The notes beneath the pieces are model-generated. The model had not been told where the DNA came from and ran no database searches. It saw only the letters and a program-made list of their open reading frames with translations. Shown one piece after another: positions 24,881 through 37,262 of a DNA stretch of 64,000 nt; position 1 is the first letter of the stretch; each line of letters starts with the position of its first letter. Made by a program: the position numbers and the translations under genes. Source of the stretch: Epiperipatus broadwayi (taxonomy: Eukaryota > Onychophora > Udeonychophora > Euonychophora > Peripatidae); contig JAQFVV010000022.1 of assembly GCA_028023455.1 (NCBI GenBank), positions 10,561,100-10,625,099 of the forward strand, read 5' to 3'.

Positions 24881-27739
24881 TGGTCTATTTATTGGCTGTT
24901 TTATTTTTGACTTATTCTAACATATCATCTCTTAAAGCCATTTTATGAACAGTTAGATCATTTTTAATATTCTTCTCAATCTTATATTTTTCATAACTGA
25001 TTAATAGGAAGACATTACATGCCTTGATTTGTGTCAGTTTGTCATTACACAGACACGGTTTAACAGTTAATAGTTGCAGAGAACAAAACATGTAAGGAAA
25101 TGGATGTTCTTTCAAAATCTAAAAATTCTTGAATCAAAGATATCAATCACTTCTAGTACTTGAATGTTGTATGATCTCCTGCGTGATCAACTATTCAATT
25201 ATTTTTAAAATTTTATAAGCTGCTGAAGAATCAATGAAAAAGCATTACTAAATGCTGAGGAATTTTCTAAATGTAGTCAGATTCATCCTTACTACAAGCA
25301 CCTCTTTGGAAAAGGTGTACTCTATCAAAGATGGAAATTCAATTTTCTCCATTGTTCATGTATGCGTCTATTACATTTTCTTGCTATCTACCAATAGTAA
25401 TTATTTCTATTTTTTTTTTTATCAAGAAATTTTATTGTGAGCTCAAAGAATTACATTATAGCAGTAACAGAGTTATGTTGTTAACAGAAATTATAAAAAC
25501 AGGTTACATAACCCAATACCTATGATCTGGGGGTAACAAATCAACTGTTCAATCACAAATTGTCAATTACTACAAGGCTTCATGTAGCATTGTAGATGTA
25601 TGTTGGCACACAAAACTCAATGGGCTATCGTTGCACTCCATTATAACCTTTTGTTTCCAGTGTACACATAACATCATCCTTAACCTATCTCGCCATTTCC
25701 CGGAAGCATTATGCTTCATTTCTGTCTGACCTACTAACACTCCTCCTTCTTTCATGTTTGGTTGGTTGTCATCCTTATTGTTAAATATTGCAAAATTTCT
25801 ATTTATTTTTTTCCCCAAGTAAATATGGTCTAACATTTTAAACTAATTAGTGGAGAATGGTAAATTGACTATTGACAAGATATTTTTCATCTTGTCATGA
25901 TAATGCTATATTTGGGCTTTCATCAGAATGATATTATTCAAGGTAGATATCACACATATTTCTCTACACGGATAATGCAAGTCTGCTGTGAACTCAGTTG
26001 TTAATACAGAGTCTTTATTGATTTGATGTAAACTAATTTTGTGATTATTATATGTATAAAACATCAAAATAAAATAAAATAAATTTCTTTAGCATTACTC
26101 ACATAGCTATAAAATCAATTTAAAGATTTATTTTTATCAAATTTTGAAATTTAAATGTAACTAGTTTCATTTTTAGAAGAAATTTGCAGATTTTTCTTTT
26201 TTTATTTTTAGCATCAATCCTGTTCAAGTGAATACACATATATAAGCTTTAATTTTTAATATTTTGAAATAATTTTAAAAAAATAATTGTATATTTTTCA
26301 TAACTTTTTTTAAAAATGACTAATTATATATTGAAGTAATAAACTTCCAGGCACCTCAATCTTAAACTTTTTAATATAAGAATATAAACAAAGTGAAATA
26401 TAATTGAACAATAAAAAAAAAATTTATGTACTCTTTAAGACACATTAATTGAAAATTCCTCCTTCACATCAAAATTAATCAATTCATATATACATAAAAT
26501 TAAAATACTTAAAAACTTTAATTTTATAATAACTCATCTGATTCAAATCTGACGCAGATAAATAATCAACCCAATTAATTAAAAAATATTAGTTGGTAAA
26601 TGAGTCTATATCTTCTTACCAAGTCCATAAAGCAAGGATGGATATCCACTCAAACTGATGAGTAATGCTTTTTTTATCGTTATCAATTTGGGAGAAGTTA
26701 TTGAGAGGCCTTTGTCTTGTACTGAGCTATTTTAAGAATGTTTTTTTAATCTTTTTTAAAATTGCACTTGTATATTAAATATCCTGAAATTAAAAAAAAA
26801 AATATTAAATTTTGAACCCATGCTAATCTAAATTTTGGGGAAATTATGTGTTAATGTTGGTATGCCTACAGTTGTCACAAAACTGTAATCTCTAAAACAT
26901 ACTGAAGCTATCTGATGTCATCTATATAATTATGCAAGTTAGTTTAGTTTCAAAACCTTAGGGCTTTTTAAATATTAGGTTGAATAAAATGTATTTGCTA
27001 GATCTCAGAAGTGCAAGAGTTTCAGTCTGTAATTTAGTTTTATCTGAGAAAGACAAAAGCCAGAAACAAATCTGGAGATATGATTTTTATAAGATATATC
27101 ATCTGCTGCCTATTGATTGCCCAAGATTATAATAGATAACTTTAATATAACCATTCATTCAATGTTATAAATTGGGACCCTGAGTGGTGTACATAGAGTG
27201 TCAGACCTAAGAGCTAAACTTTCCTGGAACAAAACCCAGCTTGTTGCTTATGATGCTTAATTATTACATAGCTTCCAGATTTACTTTTTATATATATAAA
27301 TCATTAAATTATTAAATAATTTTATAGATACTTAGCAAATAATGATTTTGAATAAGCTCAAACAAGGGTTTAAATTTCTATTTTAAATAGAGAGCAATAA
27401 AAAGCACATATTTTAATCAGACTACACACTTTTCATTGTTATAAATTTCTCATCCATCTTTATAGTGGCATTTTTAAACAAAATATATTTTGTTCTATAA
27501 ATCACCCCATTCTGTCATCTATGGAGGAATGCTCTGTGCTGTGTGGTGTGATGGTAGAGTTCAGAATCCAAGATGTGATGGCTCCCAGATTGAATTCTGG
27601 TGTTCATGTATCATATGACTTTCAAAACATCTAATTATTCAATTATAAATGATTTATTAAGAGAAAAAATAATAAGTAATGATTGGATGTCATAAATTTT
27701 ACTAACTAATAACTCAATGAAAAATGTTAGAGTTTTTTT
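24881..27739. other. AT-rich DNA with one short open frame of unknown origin
   Basis: The minus-strand frame 25836-25570 (88 codons) is less AT-rich than its surroundings. It reads like coding sequence (GKWRDRLRMMLCVHWKQ) but I do not recognise it. A degenerate family C copy lies near 26600-26740. A SINE-like sequence with gtgatggtagagttcagaat lies near 27527-27610. A piece resembling the family H body (gccagaaacaaatctggaga) lies near 27060. Confidence 0.35.
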
Positions 27740-27747
27740 ATTTAAAT

Positions 27748-30313
27748 TAAGAGTCCCCAAACTATTTTCGACTGCTGATGCCTTTACCAGAAACTTTTAA
27801 AACCATTGATCCCCAAGTCATTTACTTGACTTACTCAAATTAATAAATGTGTATAGTACTTGATATTAAATATTTCACTAGATATCAAACTTTTTATTTT
27901 AATCACTTGTAATTCGTAATTAATGATTGAAAAAGATAAAAGGACTATGGAATATGGCATTATCTTGTGCAACATTTAATATCGAAACCTGCGCTAACAA
28001 AAATTAAAGCAAAAAAATATGAGTTTTTTTTTAATTTTTGACATTTAGGAAATAAATAAATAAATTCATAATAAGTACAAATATTGAAATCACTTTATTA
28101 AACATAAAAACGAAGTGAAAAAATCAACATATTCAGACAAAATTAAACATCAACAAAATTACAACAGTAATTATAAAAATAAGAATGCCAAATAAATTAG
28201 CTTGGAAAACTGAATTTAATGAGATGGGTGCATTTTGTGATTTGTCAACAATTTATCTATCTGGTTTTAAATCAGTGAGTTGCATTCTCAAATCACATTC
28301 AGTGAGATGCAATTGATATATGATCTGAAGCGAGTTTAACACTACACTGAAGTCTGTCTCTACCAGATACAATGATGGAAATGCCAGCAAATACTTTTGT
28401 ACAACAGTTTATAGAGCTGACTACAGAAATGGAATATCTTGTTGCAGTCAAAACTTTTGATAACCCTGTTGAATTGCATCTTGAGATTGTCATTCATGTT
28501 GGTTATCAGCTCATCTTGCAAAATTGTATTTGGTTCTGCACTAATAATGAGCAATATCTGTTTTGCTCTTAAGAAAATTTTCTTTCAAACTGGAATTCTT
28601 GTCTTCCAAAAATTCTAAAACAGATTGAAAAAATGCAAAAAATCTCACCAAACATTAACCCTTTGAAAGCCAGCGGACTTCAGTATGGAGAAACAATCGA
28701 TAGAAATCTTCATCACTTTCCTCACATAATCGAGTGAACAGTTTAGTGTTCAAAGCATTACTTCAAATTTTGTTCACACCTGTTATAACAAACTGAAGTG
28801 ATTGATGCAGTTTGTTGTTAAGGTTCTTGGCTATTAAATATCGCCTATGGTTTATGCAGTAAACTGCAAGCACTTCTGGTACATGTTGTTTCAGGAAACA
28901 TATGAATCTGCAATAATGACCAACCATAGTTGGTGCTCCATTTGTTGCAACAGATATTATATATGTCAATGGAATCACTTTTTCCCTGAAAAATACCTCC
29001 ATTAAATTAAAAATTGATTCACCTCTGATGTCAGTTTCTACAGTTCTAGCAAAAAGCAGTTCTTCATGCACTTCCTGATCTTGAATAAAGCAAACATATG
29101 CCAGCAACAAAGCTTCATTACCAGGAAATATTGACTCATTCAATTGGAGGGGGAAATGTTTTTTTGCAAATGGTTACACAAACAGTTTTCCACATGATGA
29201 CTTTCTTCGTAGATATATTGTTAAACTGTGTTATTGCTCAAAGGAATTCTTTTTATATGGCCGGTAGAATCAGTTTCTCCCTTATGTGTGAGGACCTCCA
29301 GACTTCGCGATGAGTAGGGATATGTTGTGCGATGCCCTTAATCAACCATCATTTTGCTTTGATGATGAAACAAACATATTATTTATCATAGTTCTCTTCA
29401 GAATTTTATCTTTAAATGATTGAAAGTATGACATCTTTTTTTTTGTCAGGGTGAATTATGCTCAAGTGATCTTCTAGTTTTGATGGTTTCATAGTGTCAT
29501 TGCTAAAGACTTTTTTGCATATGAGTCACATTGGTAAATGTTTGTTTGATAATGATGGTGCAAATCCTAGCTTCAAATAGTCCAAGCTGTACACTGTCTG
29601 TATTTCTTTTTTGGTTCAATCATATTTTTATCAAAAGAAATAAAAACTTTTATTAAGAAATAATTTCAATAGCTCCTGTGATAAAAAAAAACAAAACAAA
29701 ACAATAAAGTATGTGTTTACTTGAAATAGAAGATTTTTGTTCAAACTTGCATAAATAAACTATGTCCTCTGATTTTCTCTTTCATAGTATTGCTCCTCAA
29801 TAAATAATAATATTCAAAATTCAAATCACAAATAAGTACGTCACATCAAATGAACCAATTTATAGTGTTTTATAAAAGCATGATTGTACAAGACTGATAG
29901 ATTCTGCTAATATCAAATATTGTCTCATCCCACCACGAGCAAGTGTGGACCTGCAATGGGTTTCATGGCCGCATTTACTTGATACATTCAATAAGACAAT
30001 GCACAGACATGCTTGTACTACATGGTTTTTCGTGCATTCTTACATGTGATTCTTTTAATGACATATTTTACCTTTTCATTTGCAAGTTTGATATGTAATG
30101 TGTTTTTATCAAAAAAGTGAGTTTTGAATTATTTTGCTTCTTAATTAGGTACCTATTGGAATCATAGATATTTTGAAATAACAAACAAATAGCAGTAGTA
30201 AGGGAGTCTATTTTTGGTGACATCAACCCCCAAATTTTTTTATTGAAACTATCAACCCCTAGAAAGTTCAAATTGATCCAGTTGGGCGATATCAACTACT
30301 TTGGGAACTCTTG
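27748..30313 (-). mobile_element. hAT DNA transposon (BED/ZBED-type), 2566 bp
   Basis: The element is bounded by an exact 8-bp target duplication, atttaaat (27740-27747 and 30314-30321), the hallmark of hAT insertion. The ends are inverted repeats: taagagtccccaaact at the left, and caagagttcccaaagt reading inward from the right. It carries a broken transposase gene on the minus strand. The intact duplication suggests a fairly recent insertion relative to the decay seen in other relics, though the gene already has several stops. Confidence 0.9.
28300..29600 (-). pseudogene. hAT transposase pseudogene, BED finger plus RNase H-like domain
   Basis: Minus-strand order from 29590 downward: a BED finger region reading YLKLGFAPSLSNKHLPM, stop, LICKKVFSN, KLEDHLSIIHPD, in which the first zinc cysteine codon (TGC) has become TGA. 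Next comes PLSNNTV near 29245. A 126-codon open segment follows at 29143-28763, containing NEALLLAYVCFIQD, ETDIRGESIFN and TNGAPTMVGH, the catalytic-core region of ZBED5/FAM200-like hAT proteins. Then NTKLFTRLCEESDEDFYR and HTEVRWLSKG, with a stop directly after. C-terminal sequence to about 28300 is weakly recognisable. Several stops and frameshifts make it non-functional. It is not a domesticated gene, since it lies inside its own terminal repeats. Confidence 0.85.
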
Positions 30314-30321
30314 ATTTAAAT

Positions 30322-32070
30322 CATGTCTAATACTGTTTTATTAGCAATTTAATTTTTCTTTACTTGAAATTTATAGAATTTAAAATTTTTTTTAAATATA
30401 CATCGTTAATTATGATTATTTTTTTTGATGTAAATAAATAAATGATTGAATGTTTTGCCATTTGTTAGATCATAAGATGTATACACATTGAAAATTCCAG
30501 ATTTGATTCCTTGGACTTTTAAGTCTCAAATCGGCCATTCTAGTCAAGCTATTTTTTTTAAAAAATTATTTTTTTTTTTTTTGTACATTGTGCAATAATA
30601 TAATGATATCTTAGTTTTTTCATTTAATAATTAAGGTAAAATAATCTTAACATTGGACTTGTCAAAAGAAATTTTGCCTCTATATTAGAACTATCGAAGA
30701 TATATTATGACAACTTTATGTTTAAATTTTCCAGCAGTGATACCTGCAATAGAGTTCAAAACCAGTGTTCCTTTGCTGCTAAGATTTTAAATAGACAGTA
30801 ACTCATAACAATGTCAACCACAGGAGTAAAACTAATCAATTGAAGATGTTACTACAGCTTTTATCAAACATCTACGATGCAGGAAGCACTACTGGAAAAT
30901 GTAAATGGCAGGCTGTCATAATATTTGTTATATTTATTTAATCTGTAGTATTATGCATATATATATATATATATATAAGCGCTTGGGTATGCACACATGT
31001 GGAACATTCATATAAAATATTTTACTATCATATAGATTGCTCTAAAAATGCAAGCTTTTTGATTATTTTGCTATTGAGTCGTAGTGACTAAGCACATAAA
31101 GATTCATATTCATATGTGCACACATTTTAACTGCTACTAGTTTGTTCTAACCAGATTGAGCCTTCTCTTGATTACTTTATCAAGGTCTACTATAGTAGAT
31201 TGTAAAGTTTTATTGCCATGCAAAGGGTCAACTAAGAATCATACAATTCCACCAAGTATTACAATGCTAATAATTAGATTACGATGAGCTATAGATGTAT
31301 AATTCAATAATACTCTATCTCTTTCTCATAATGAATAAATATCAAAATCATTTTTTGTCTATGGGCATTTTTTATGCTATTAAATTTTATGAATGACTTG
31401 ATCCATTAGCAATAATGCTGCTCACTGCGACAATGAATTACTAATTATGGTTCTGTTTGGGAGATCCCATTTGTTCTCATGGTTTATGTAGGAAAAAAAT
31501 TTTTTTTTCAGATATTTTATCTTTCAGCCATTGATATAAACTTTTTGTCACCACATGACACTCTAGAGATCAATTACTCAAACCCAACCATATATTCATA
31601 TACAATATGATTAAAATAAATCTAAATTCATTGATATTCATAGACATAAAGATGAACTAATTATAAAAACGCTTTCGCCACACATTCAACTACACACCCT
31701 TTATTGTATAATTTTTATGCAACCGAGAATGCTTTCATTATTTTCATGGGTGATATTTAATCGATATTATTTGAATGTATGATAATATGCATAATGTGGC
31801 CCCAATTAGTAGACAAGTTACTTAACTATGAGTATGAAATGAATGTGTTGAAAGAGTGCTAAGTTATCTTGAACTGTCAAAAGAATACTTTGAAGTTGAA
31901 TAAATATTAATTAAAGATAAAGGTAACATTGGCTCAGTATTTATAAGTTTGAAACTGCCCTTATCAATGGTTAAGGTTGCATTACTATCAGTGCATTGAT
32001 ACTGATATGACCAAATAAGATTAATCTGAGTCTTTATCCTGTAGTCAATAAAGGCTAGACACTCATTAAC
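30322..32070. other. AT-rich non-coding DNA
   Basis: It holds a TA-repeat microsatellite at about 30956-30978 and otherwise nothing I can assign. Confidence 0.35.
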
Positions 32071-32074
32071 TGAC

Positions 32075-32199
32075 CTGCAGATTTGGTACAGTGATAAGAT
32101 GGCAGACTCTAGAACTTAAGGTTCGTAGATCAAGGTCCAGCTCTGTCACTTTCAGCACTCCAGCTTTTTACGAGTTCTTAAACAATAAATAATTCAATT
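32075..32199 (+). repeat. SINE family B copy
   Basis: It contains gtgataagatggcagactct, gtccagctctgtcacttt, cgagttcttaaacaataaat in the family order. The unit is close to full length. Confidence 0.7.
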
Positions 32200-32779
32200 A
32201 TTTATTGGCCCATTTACTGAACTCTATTGAATAGTTAGATGGGTTATTATGGGCAACTATATGAAAACAAAATCTCAAACCTATTGTGGTATGGCTTTAA
32301 AATTGTGACAGACTTAACAAATGGATTGATAGATTTATGACAAGTGATAATTTTACTTATGCGATAGTTATATATTCTTCCTGATACTAGAAACCTTATC
32401 TTAAAAAAAAATAAAACCTTGAAATATATATAGTATTGTGAACTTTAAATAGAGATAGTGCAAACACAGATTGACTATCTGAAAAAGGCTAGATAGCCAG
32501 AAATTGGTTCTAGGAATCTGGTCGCACTATTACTTAATGTTCTCTAACTGTACTTATTGCTTAATTGAAATTGGGAGAATAATGTCAGTAAGTTTTAAAT
32601 GTATATTAAAGATTAATGTTTCTCCAGATCCCATCCAATATGTTCAGAAATACTTGAGAAATAAACATTAAATAATTTAGACCATTATTGATTGAAGTGT
32701 GTGTTTTGTGAGATTTTTTTTTTTATTGCCCTCCATCTAAAAATATTCATATACCCATTTCTTAAATAGGCTTATGGTG
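32200..32779. other. AT-rich DNA with a diverged family H-like body
   Basis: Around 32460-32540, ctgaaaaaggctagatagcc and agaaattggttctaggaatc resemble the middle of the family H body, but no duplication or ends are visible. Confidence 0.3.
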
Positions 32780-33060
32780 TAGCAGCAATCTAAGTTTGAA
32801 TCCAAGCCAAATAAAACTTTTCTATTTTCAATGAAGCTCAATATTTTTTTTTAGATAGCCCGATTATAACTAATCTATCTAACCAATTCATCTAAACACC
32901 ATTCAACATTGATGAGCAAATGGATATCTAACTATTCTTTGCTAGAAGATTAAAACAAGGATAGAGAAATGCTCTTCAGCAATTGCAATCCTGATGAATA
33001 GAGCTTTCTTTTTCACTATTCTTTGTGCCTTTTTCTATAGTAAGCTGTTAAAAACTGTCA
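32780..33060 (+). repeat. SINE family C copy, near full length
   Basis: It begins with ggtgtagcagcaatctaagt and a B-box-like gtttgaatccaagcc. The core follows (taaccaattcatctaaacac, gagcaaatggatatctaact, agattaaaacaagg). The 3' part gatgaatagagctttcttt matches the copy at 34540. Confidence 0.55.
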
Positions 33061-33181
33061 TACATTTACCTGTCTAGTTTATTAATCAGTATTGAATGTC
33101 TTCATTTGTTTATCCGTGGTAAATTATCTGAACATTTTTTTTTTTTTTTAACTTAAAATTTTATCTCTTCTTTCCACTTGA

Positions 33182-33243
33182 ACACTATGTTATAGAGTGC
33201 TCTACATCAATCTCGTGATGTAGCTTCAACCATAACATAGTGT
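33182..33243. repeat. Two-part inverted repeat hairpin
   Basis: The outer arms acactatgttat (33182-33193) and ataacatagtgt (33232-33243) and the inner arms ctacatca and tgatgtag are exact complements around a short loop. Confidence 0.65.
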
Positions 33244-34539
33244 ATTCATATATATCTCCTTGAATAATATTTTTTGTTTAAAAATCGATAAAATATTCCC
33301 GTTTATACATACTTTATTTAAGATATAAAAAAAGGTCTGTGTGCTTAAAAAAATGATCTGAATTGAGTTTACAGTTATCAAATGAACAAAATCTTAGATT
33401 GTACTTGAGTTTGTTAATTTATCAATAGCCATATAAAAACTGAAGGGCTTCCATGCTTACATCTTGTAGGCAAAGCTAAAGAACTCTGTCTAATGACATT
33501 CAATTCATTAACGTCTCATTTGCAGATTGGACAGAAAGAGGGATGATCTGACATTAGGATAATCATGCGGATGTGATAAGTTTGAATATTTTCTTCAAGA
33601 GCATGAAATCATTGATCATATTAGAACTTTTTTTTCTCGTTCCTCTGTGATTATAAAAAAAAAAGGTGATAGAAGCACTAAATGATTTTAATGCTAGCTG
33701 TCCAGGGGCAGAATAGGTTACGAATCATTATCTCCATTTCTTATTTTTCTAATGTTCACTATCCTTCTCTGTTAGTCATGAGGATTCTTTGTTAGAAGTG
33801 CTGGATGGCTGCATAAATTGTATCAGTGATCGGTATTATTCGATGGTTAAATCCCCCTCTCTCCTGAGGTAATGGCATCCATGAGTCATTAAGAAGTGGG
33901 CGGTATTTTATTCCCTATACAAATATTTCTAAAATATTCCTATTTAATTTTGTGTTTGTCCTTTTTTTTTTTTAATACATGCCGACACATTTTTGAATTC
34001 ACCTTCCTTTATCCACAACAATTATTATTATAAATATTTTTTTAAATTAAGTGAGGGAAAATATTATACTTTAGCCCCCCTCCCCAAACTCTTTCCCCAT
34101 TTCACCTCTCATTTTGTTCTATAAATTGTATGACGTCATACACCTGATCAATTGAGCAGAAAAGGTGTTAAGGTAAAAGTTGTAATTTGTGCCTGACTGA
34201 AAAATTACATTCCTAAGTTGAGAAAAAGACTTTAGAAAATTAATAGTGAATAGTGATTTTGCTAAACGCTCTTCAACTTCAAACCCATTGGTGTGAAAAA
34301 CATTTGTGTATTGAAAGCATGCCCTGTACAGCTTGTTAAAGTAAACAGTTAAAAAAAGTCGACTTTTAATGGGGGGGGGGGGGTGACATTTAGACAAATT
34401 TATATCATTTGAGATATCAGACAGCAGTTTAACGGAGTCGTTTAGTAAAAATCTTCTACATATTCTCTTTTGTAAGTGTGTGTGTTTATTATGCATGTAC
34501 ATCTTTATTAAAGGCAATTCAGTAACTTAAAGATTTTTC
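33244..34539. other. AT-rich non-coding DNA with a G13-type tract
   Basis: A G homopolymer lies at about 34371-34383. A long minus-strand open frame runs across it (34517-34119), but its prolines come from the G tract and it has no recognisable domain. I do not call it a gene. Confidence 0.35.
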
Positions 34540-34760
34540 TTTCGTGTAACCAGCCTCAGCTACCACAACTAAATTATCCACTATTGGTTGGCAAATGGGT
34601 ATTTAACTGTTCTTAGAAGATCAAATAAGTCTGAGAAACCGTTCTAGATCACATCAATTGGCACTTTGCAAGTCTAATGAATAATTCTTTATCTTTAATT
34701 GCTTTTCTGTGAGGGACTAATATAGAGACCTTTACCCTGCAACTGAATATTTTACTATTT
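34540..34760 (+). repeat. SINE family C copy (3' two-thirds)
   Basis: Core ggttggcaaatgggtattta, ctgttcttagaagatcaaat, cacatcaattggcactttgc, gatgaataattcttta-like and gagacctttaccctgcaac. This is the best preserved 3' part of the family in the window. Confidence 0.55.
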
Positions 34761-34924
34761 CCTATACAATGTAAAGATATCAAATTTTAGAATAAATGCA
34801 CACTTCGTTTTTGTTGTTGTTGATAGTTTCCTGTTAAAGTGACATTTTAAATTATTTTGCAAAAAAAAAAAATTTGAGAATGTGTCTCTTTTTTGTTTTT
34901 GTTAATTTATCGAAAAACCCCGCT

Positions 34925-35010
34925 TTCCGTAGTTGGATACAGTGGTAGAACGGCTGATATTGGAGCTGCAAGTCCATGGATCGCAGTTCAGTTCTGTCAC
35001 TTCCGGTGAT
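34925..35010 (+). repeat. SINE family B copy (tRNA-like head)
   Basis: It reads ggatacagtggtagaacggc, ggagctgcaagtccatggat, cgcagttcagttctgtcact, ending soon after. Its A-box and B-box positions are the best preserved of family B. Confidence 0.65.
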
Positions 35011-36000
35011 CGCAATATATATACTTTTAATTTTAAAAAAAAATTGTTGTAATAAATTATAATCACTATTTTTTAAAAGATTAAAAGCTAAAAAGAACTT
35101 TATAGGGCAGGGGGAGGGGACTTTATATTGTTAAAAAGCTGGCTGTAAATTACCACGAGAACGGGAATAGAAAAAAAAAACTAAGTTTTATTTTTCGAAT
35201 TATCAAGATGTTGAATTTAGTTATAAATATAATTTTAAAACAGTATACAAATCTATTGTAAATATCCAGTAAATGTTAAAATTAATACGTAACGTTATTT
35301 TCATTTAAAATTTGTTTCAAGATCTCTGGTCTTATATAGTCAATGGCTAAGAACACGGTGATGTAAAATAAGTTTGTTGAGTCACTAAGTTTAAAATTGT
35401 CTGAGAATCCTCCAAGAAGCATGGTATAAGAAGTTAAAATTGTTCTGATTTGATTAAATGGATTTCACTAATAAGTAATTAATGTTCAAAATACATTCAT
35501 ATCCAATAGTGTTCATTGACAAAAACCCTTTCTAATATAACGTTGCAATTATATATCAACGTAATTTATATATTGTATTTAAAATAAATAAAATGTACTA
35601 TATGAGTTGATAGATTTTGCCAGAAAAATATTTTATATTTTCATTAATTTCCACATTTAAAAGACATTGAACTACTGAGAACTCTAAATCGTGAGGATCT
35701 TTAAGCTCTCGTTTCAGTGTAAATCTGGCTTGTATAAGAAATATATTAGTGATTTATTTTTACATGACTTGTGTTAATATCAGCAAAATTATTAATCCAG
35801 GTCACAAAGTGGCCTAAAGATTCTGGGTTCTTGTCGTAAACCTGTATATAAGATAAAGTTTGGAAACTACTTATTTGATTTGGTGGGAATCTCAAATGGG
35901 CCTACCCTTATGTATCGGTACCGTGATAGACCTATATAACTATCTGGTATCAGTTTTTATTTGAAGGATCTCATGTGATTGGTTTTTTTTTTAAACATTA
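35011..36000. other. AT-rich non-coding DNA
   Basis: No exon or repeat family is recognised. Confidence 0.35.
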
Positions 36001-36100
36001 ATTCAGTTGCAGTAATAGAATGGCATACTCTAGAGCTCAAGTCCAAAATAAATTATTCCATCTTTTTTTTTTTAATTGAAGCAATAAATAAATAATTGAA
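36001..36100 (+). repeat. SINE family B copy, tail-to-tail with the next
   Basis: gcagtaatagaatggcatac, tctagagctcaagtcc and a shortened 3' part ending in gcaataaataaataattgaa. The neighbouring copy starts at once in the opposite orientation. Confidence 0.6.
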
Positions 36101-36103
36101 TGT

Positions 36104-36200
36104 TTTTATTGCTTGAGAGTTCATAGAGATGATAGATAAATCTATGGAATCTGTGAACCTTAATGCTACTCTACCACTGCATCAAACCACATAGGATGAT
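36104..36200 (-). repeat. SINE family B copy, inverted
   Basis: attgcttgagagttcat at the low end and ctaccactgcatcaaaccac at the high end are the family B ends on the minus strand. With the copy at 36001 it forms an inverted pair joined at the 3' ends. Confidence 0.6.
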
Positions 36201-37147
36201 TAAAGCTATCACTGTAGCTGATTTCTATTTGCAATTAGAACTAACATATTCAATATGTAGATAGTTTTTTATTATTAATTTATATTTTATAAAATTCCAA
36301 AATTAGATTTTAGCAAAATGTTAAATATATCCATAAGTAAATAAAAATGTAGACAATTATTTTTTGCATGGTCAGTTGCTTGATAGTCAAGTATCATTTG
36401 GGTGCCCAAATAACAACAGAGCATACTAGGTCTCACTATTATCAAACATTACCCCCTGCCCATTTATTGGAATCTACTATCACAGAATGCAATCTTAATT
36501 TGTTTGACATTCTTAGAGTATTGTTGATTCAAAAGCTAAAATTTAATTTAAATAGTAAAATAATTATCCTTGTATGGGCTTTATACTATATCTAGCAGCC
36601 ACTTTTAATTTTTATTAATATTATTATTATCATGCTAATGATCTCAAGTTGTTAAAAAAAAACCTTAAGTGCTACTAGATTTGTAGATTAATGGCCAGAA
36701 TCTAATCTTGATATAACTAACATTAGATGGTTTTGGAATTGAGATTAAATATGATTTTGTAATTATTAGAAGGTATATTCATTTATAGAATGTTAACATC
36801 TATAGTTTTCTATATCCTGTTTGGGGTTTAGAAAATGATTATAAAGCAGTTGCTTGGGATATCTAATAATATTCAAGCACCAAAGTAAATAGACTGAGTA
36901 CAACAATTCCATTCAATTGATCAAACAGATTTTTTTTTTCCAGTGGCAATTGATCAATGAACCCTCAGTTCTTGAGTTTGCTAGTCATTATTGAGCTAAA
37001 TTATGCAAGGCAAGTTGCTTAAATTACAAGCTTTTTATAAGGGGCAAGATGATTATAACAATTTTATTAAATTTACAGTATTCTTTTTAGCATGGAATTA
37101 ATCCAGGAATCTAGCTATTAATTCCATCACAACTCGGTGCTAAAGCC
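36201..37147. other. AT-rich non-coding DNA with fragmentary repeats
   Basis: The motif ggtcagttgcttg...catttg near 36370 also occurs near 38966, suggesting a further low-copy repeat family that I cannot bound. Near 36960 a family B fragment in the minus orientation is likely (ccctcagttcttgagtttgc). Confidence 0.35.
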
Positions 37148-37262
37148 CTGCATAGTTTGTTGCAGCAGTAAAGTAGCAGATTGGAATTTAAGGTCCATGG
37201 GTCTCATCCAGATTTGAAACTTGAATTTTTTATGAATTCTTGAGCAATAAACCCATTTGATT
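37148..37262 (+). repeat. SINE family B copy
   Basis: tttgttgcagcagtaaagta, aggtccatgggtctcatcca and gaattcttgagcaataaacc are in family order. Confidence 0.65.

Noticed and set aside
34119-34517. Longest open frame in the window (132 codons, minus strand)
   Set aside because: It crosses a G homopolymer that supplies its proline run, has no domain I can recognise, and has the same AT-rich composition as the surrounding non-coding DNA.
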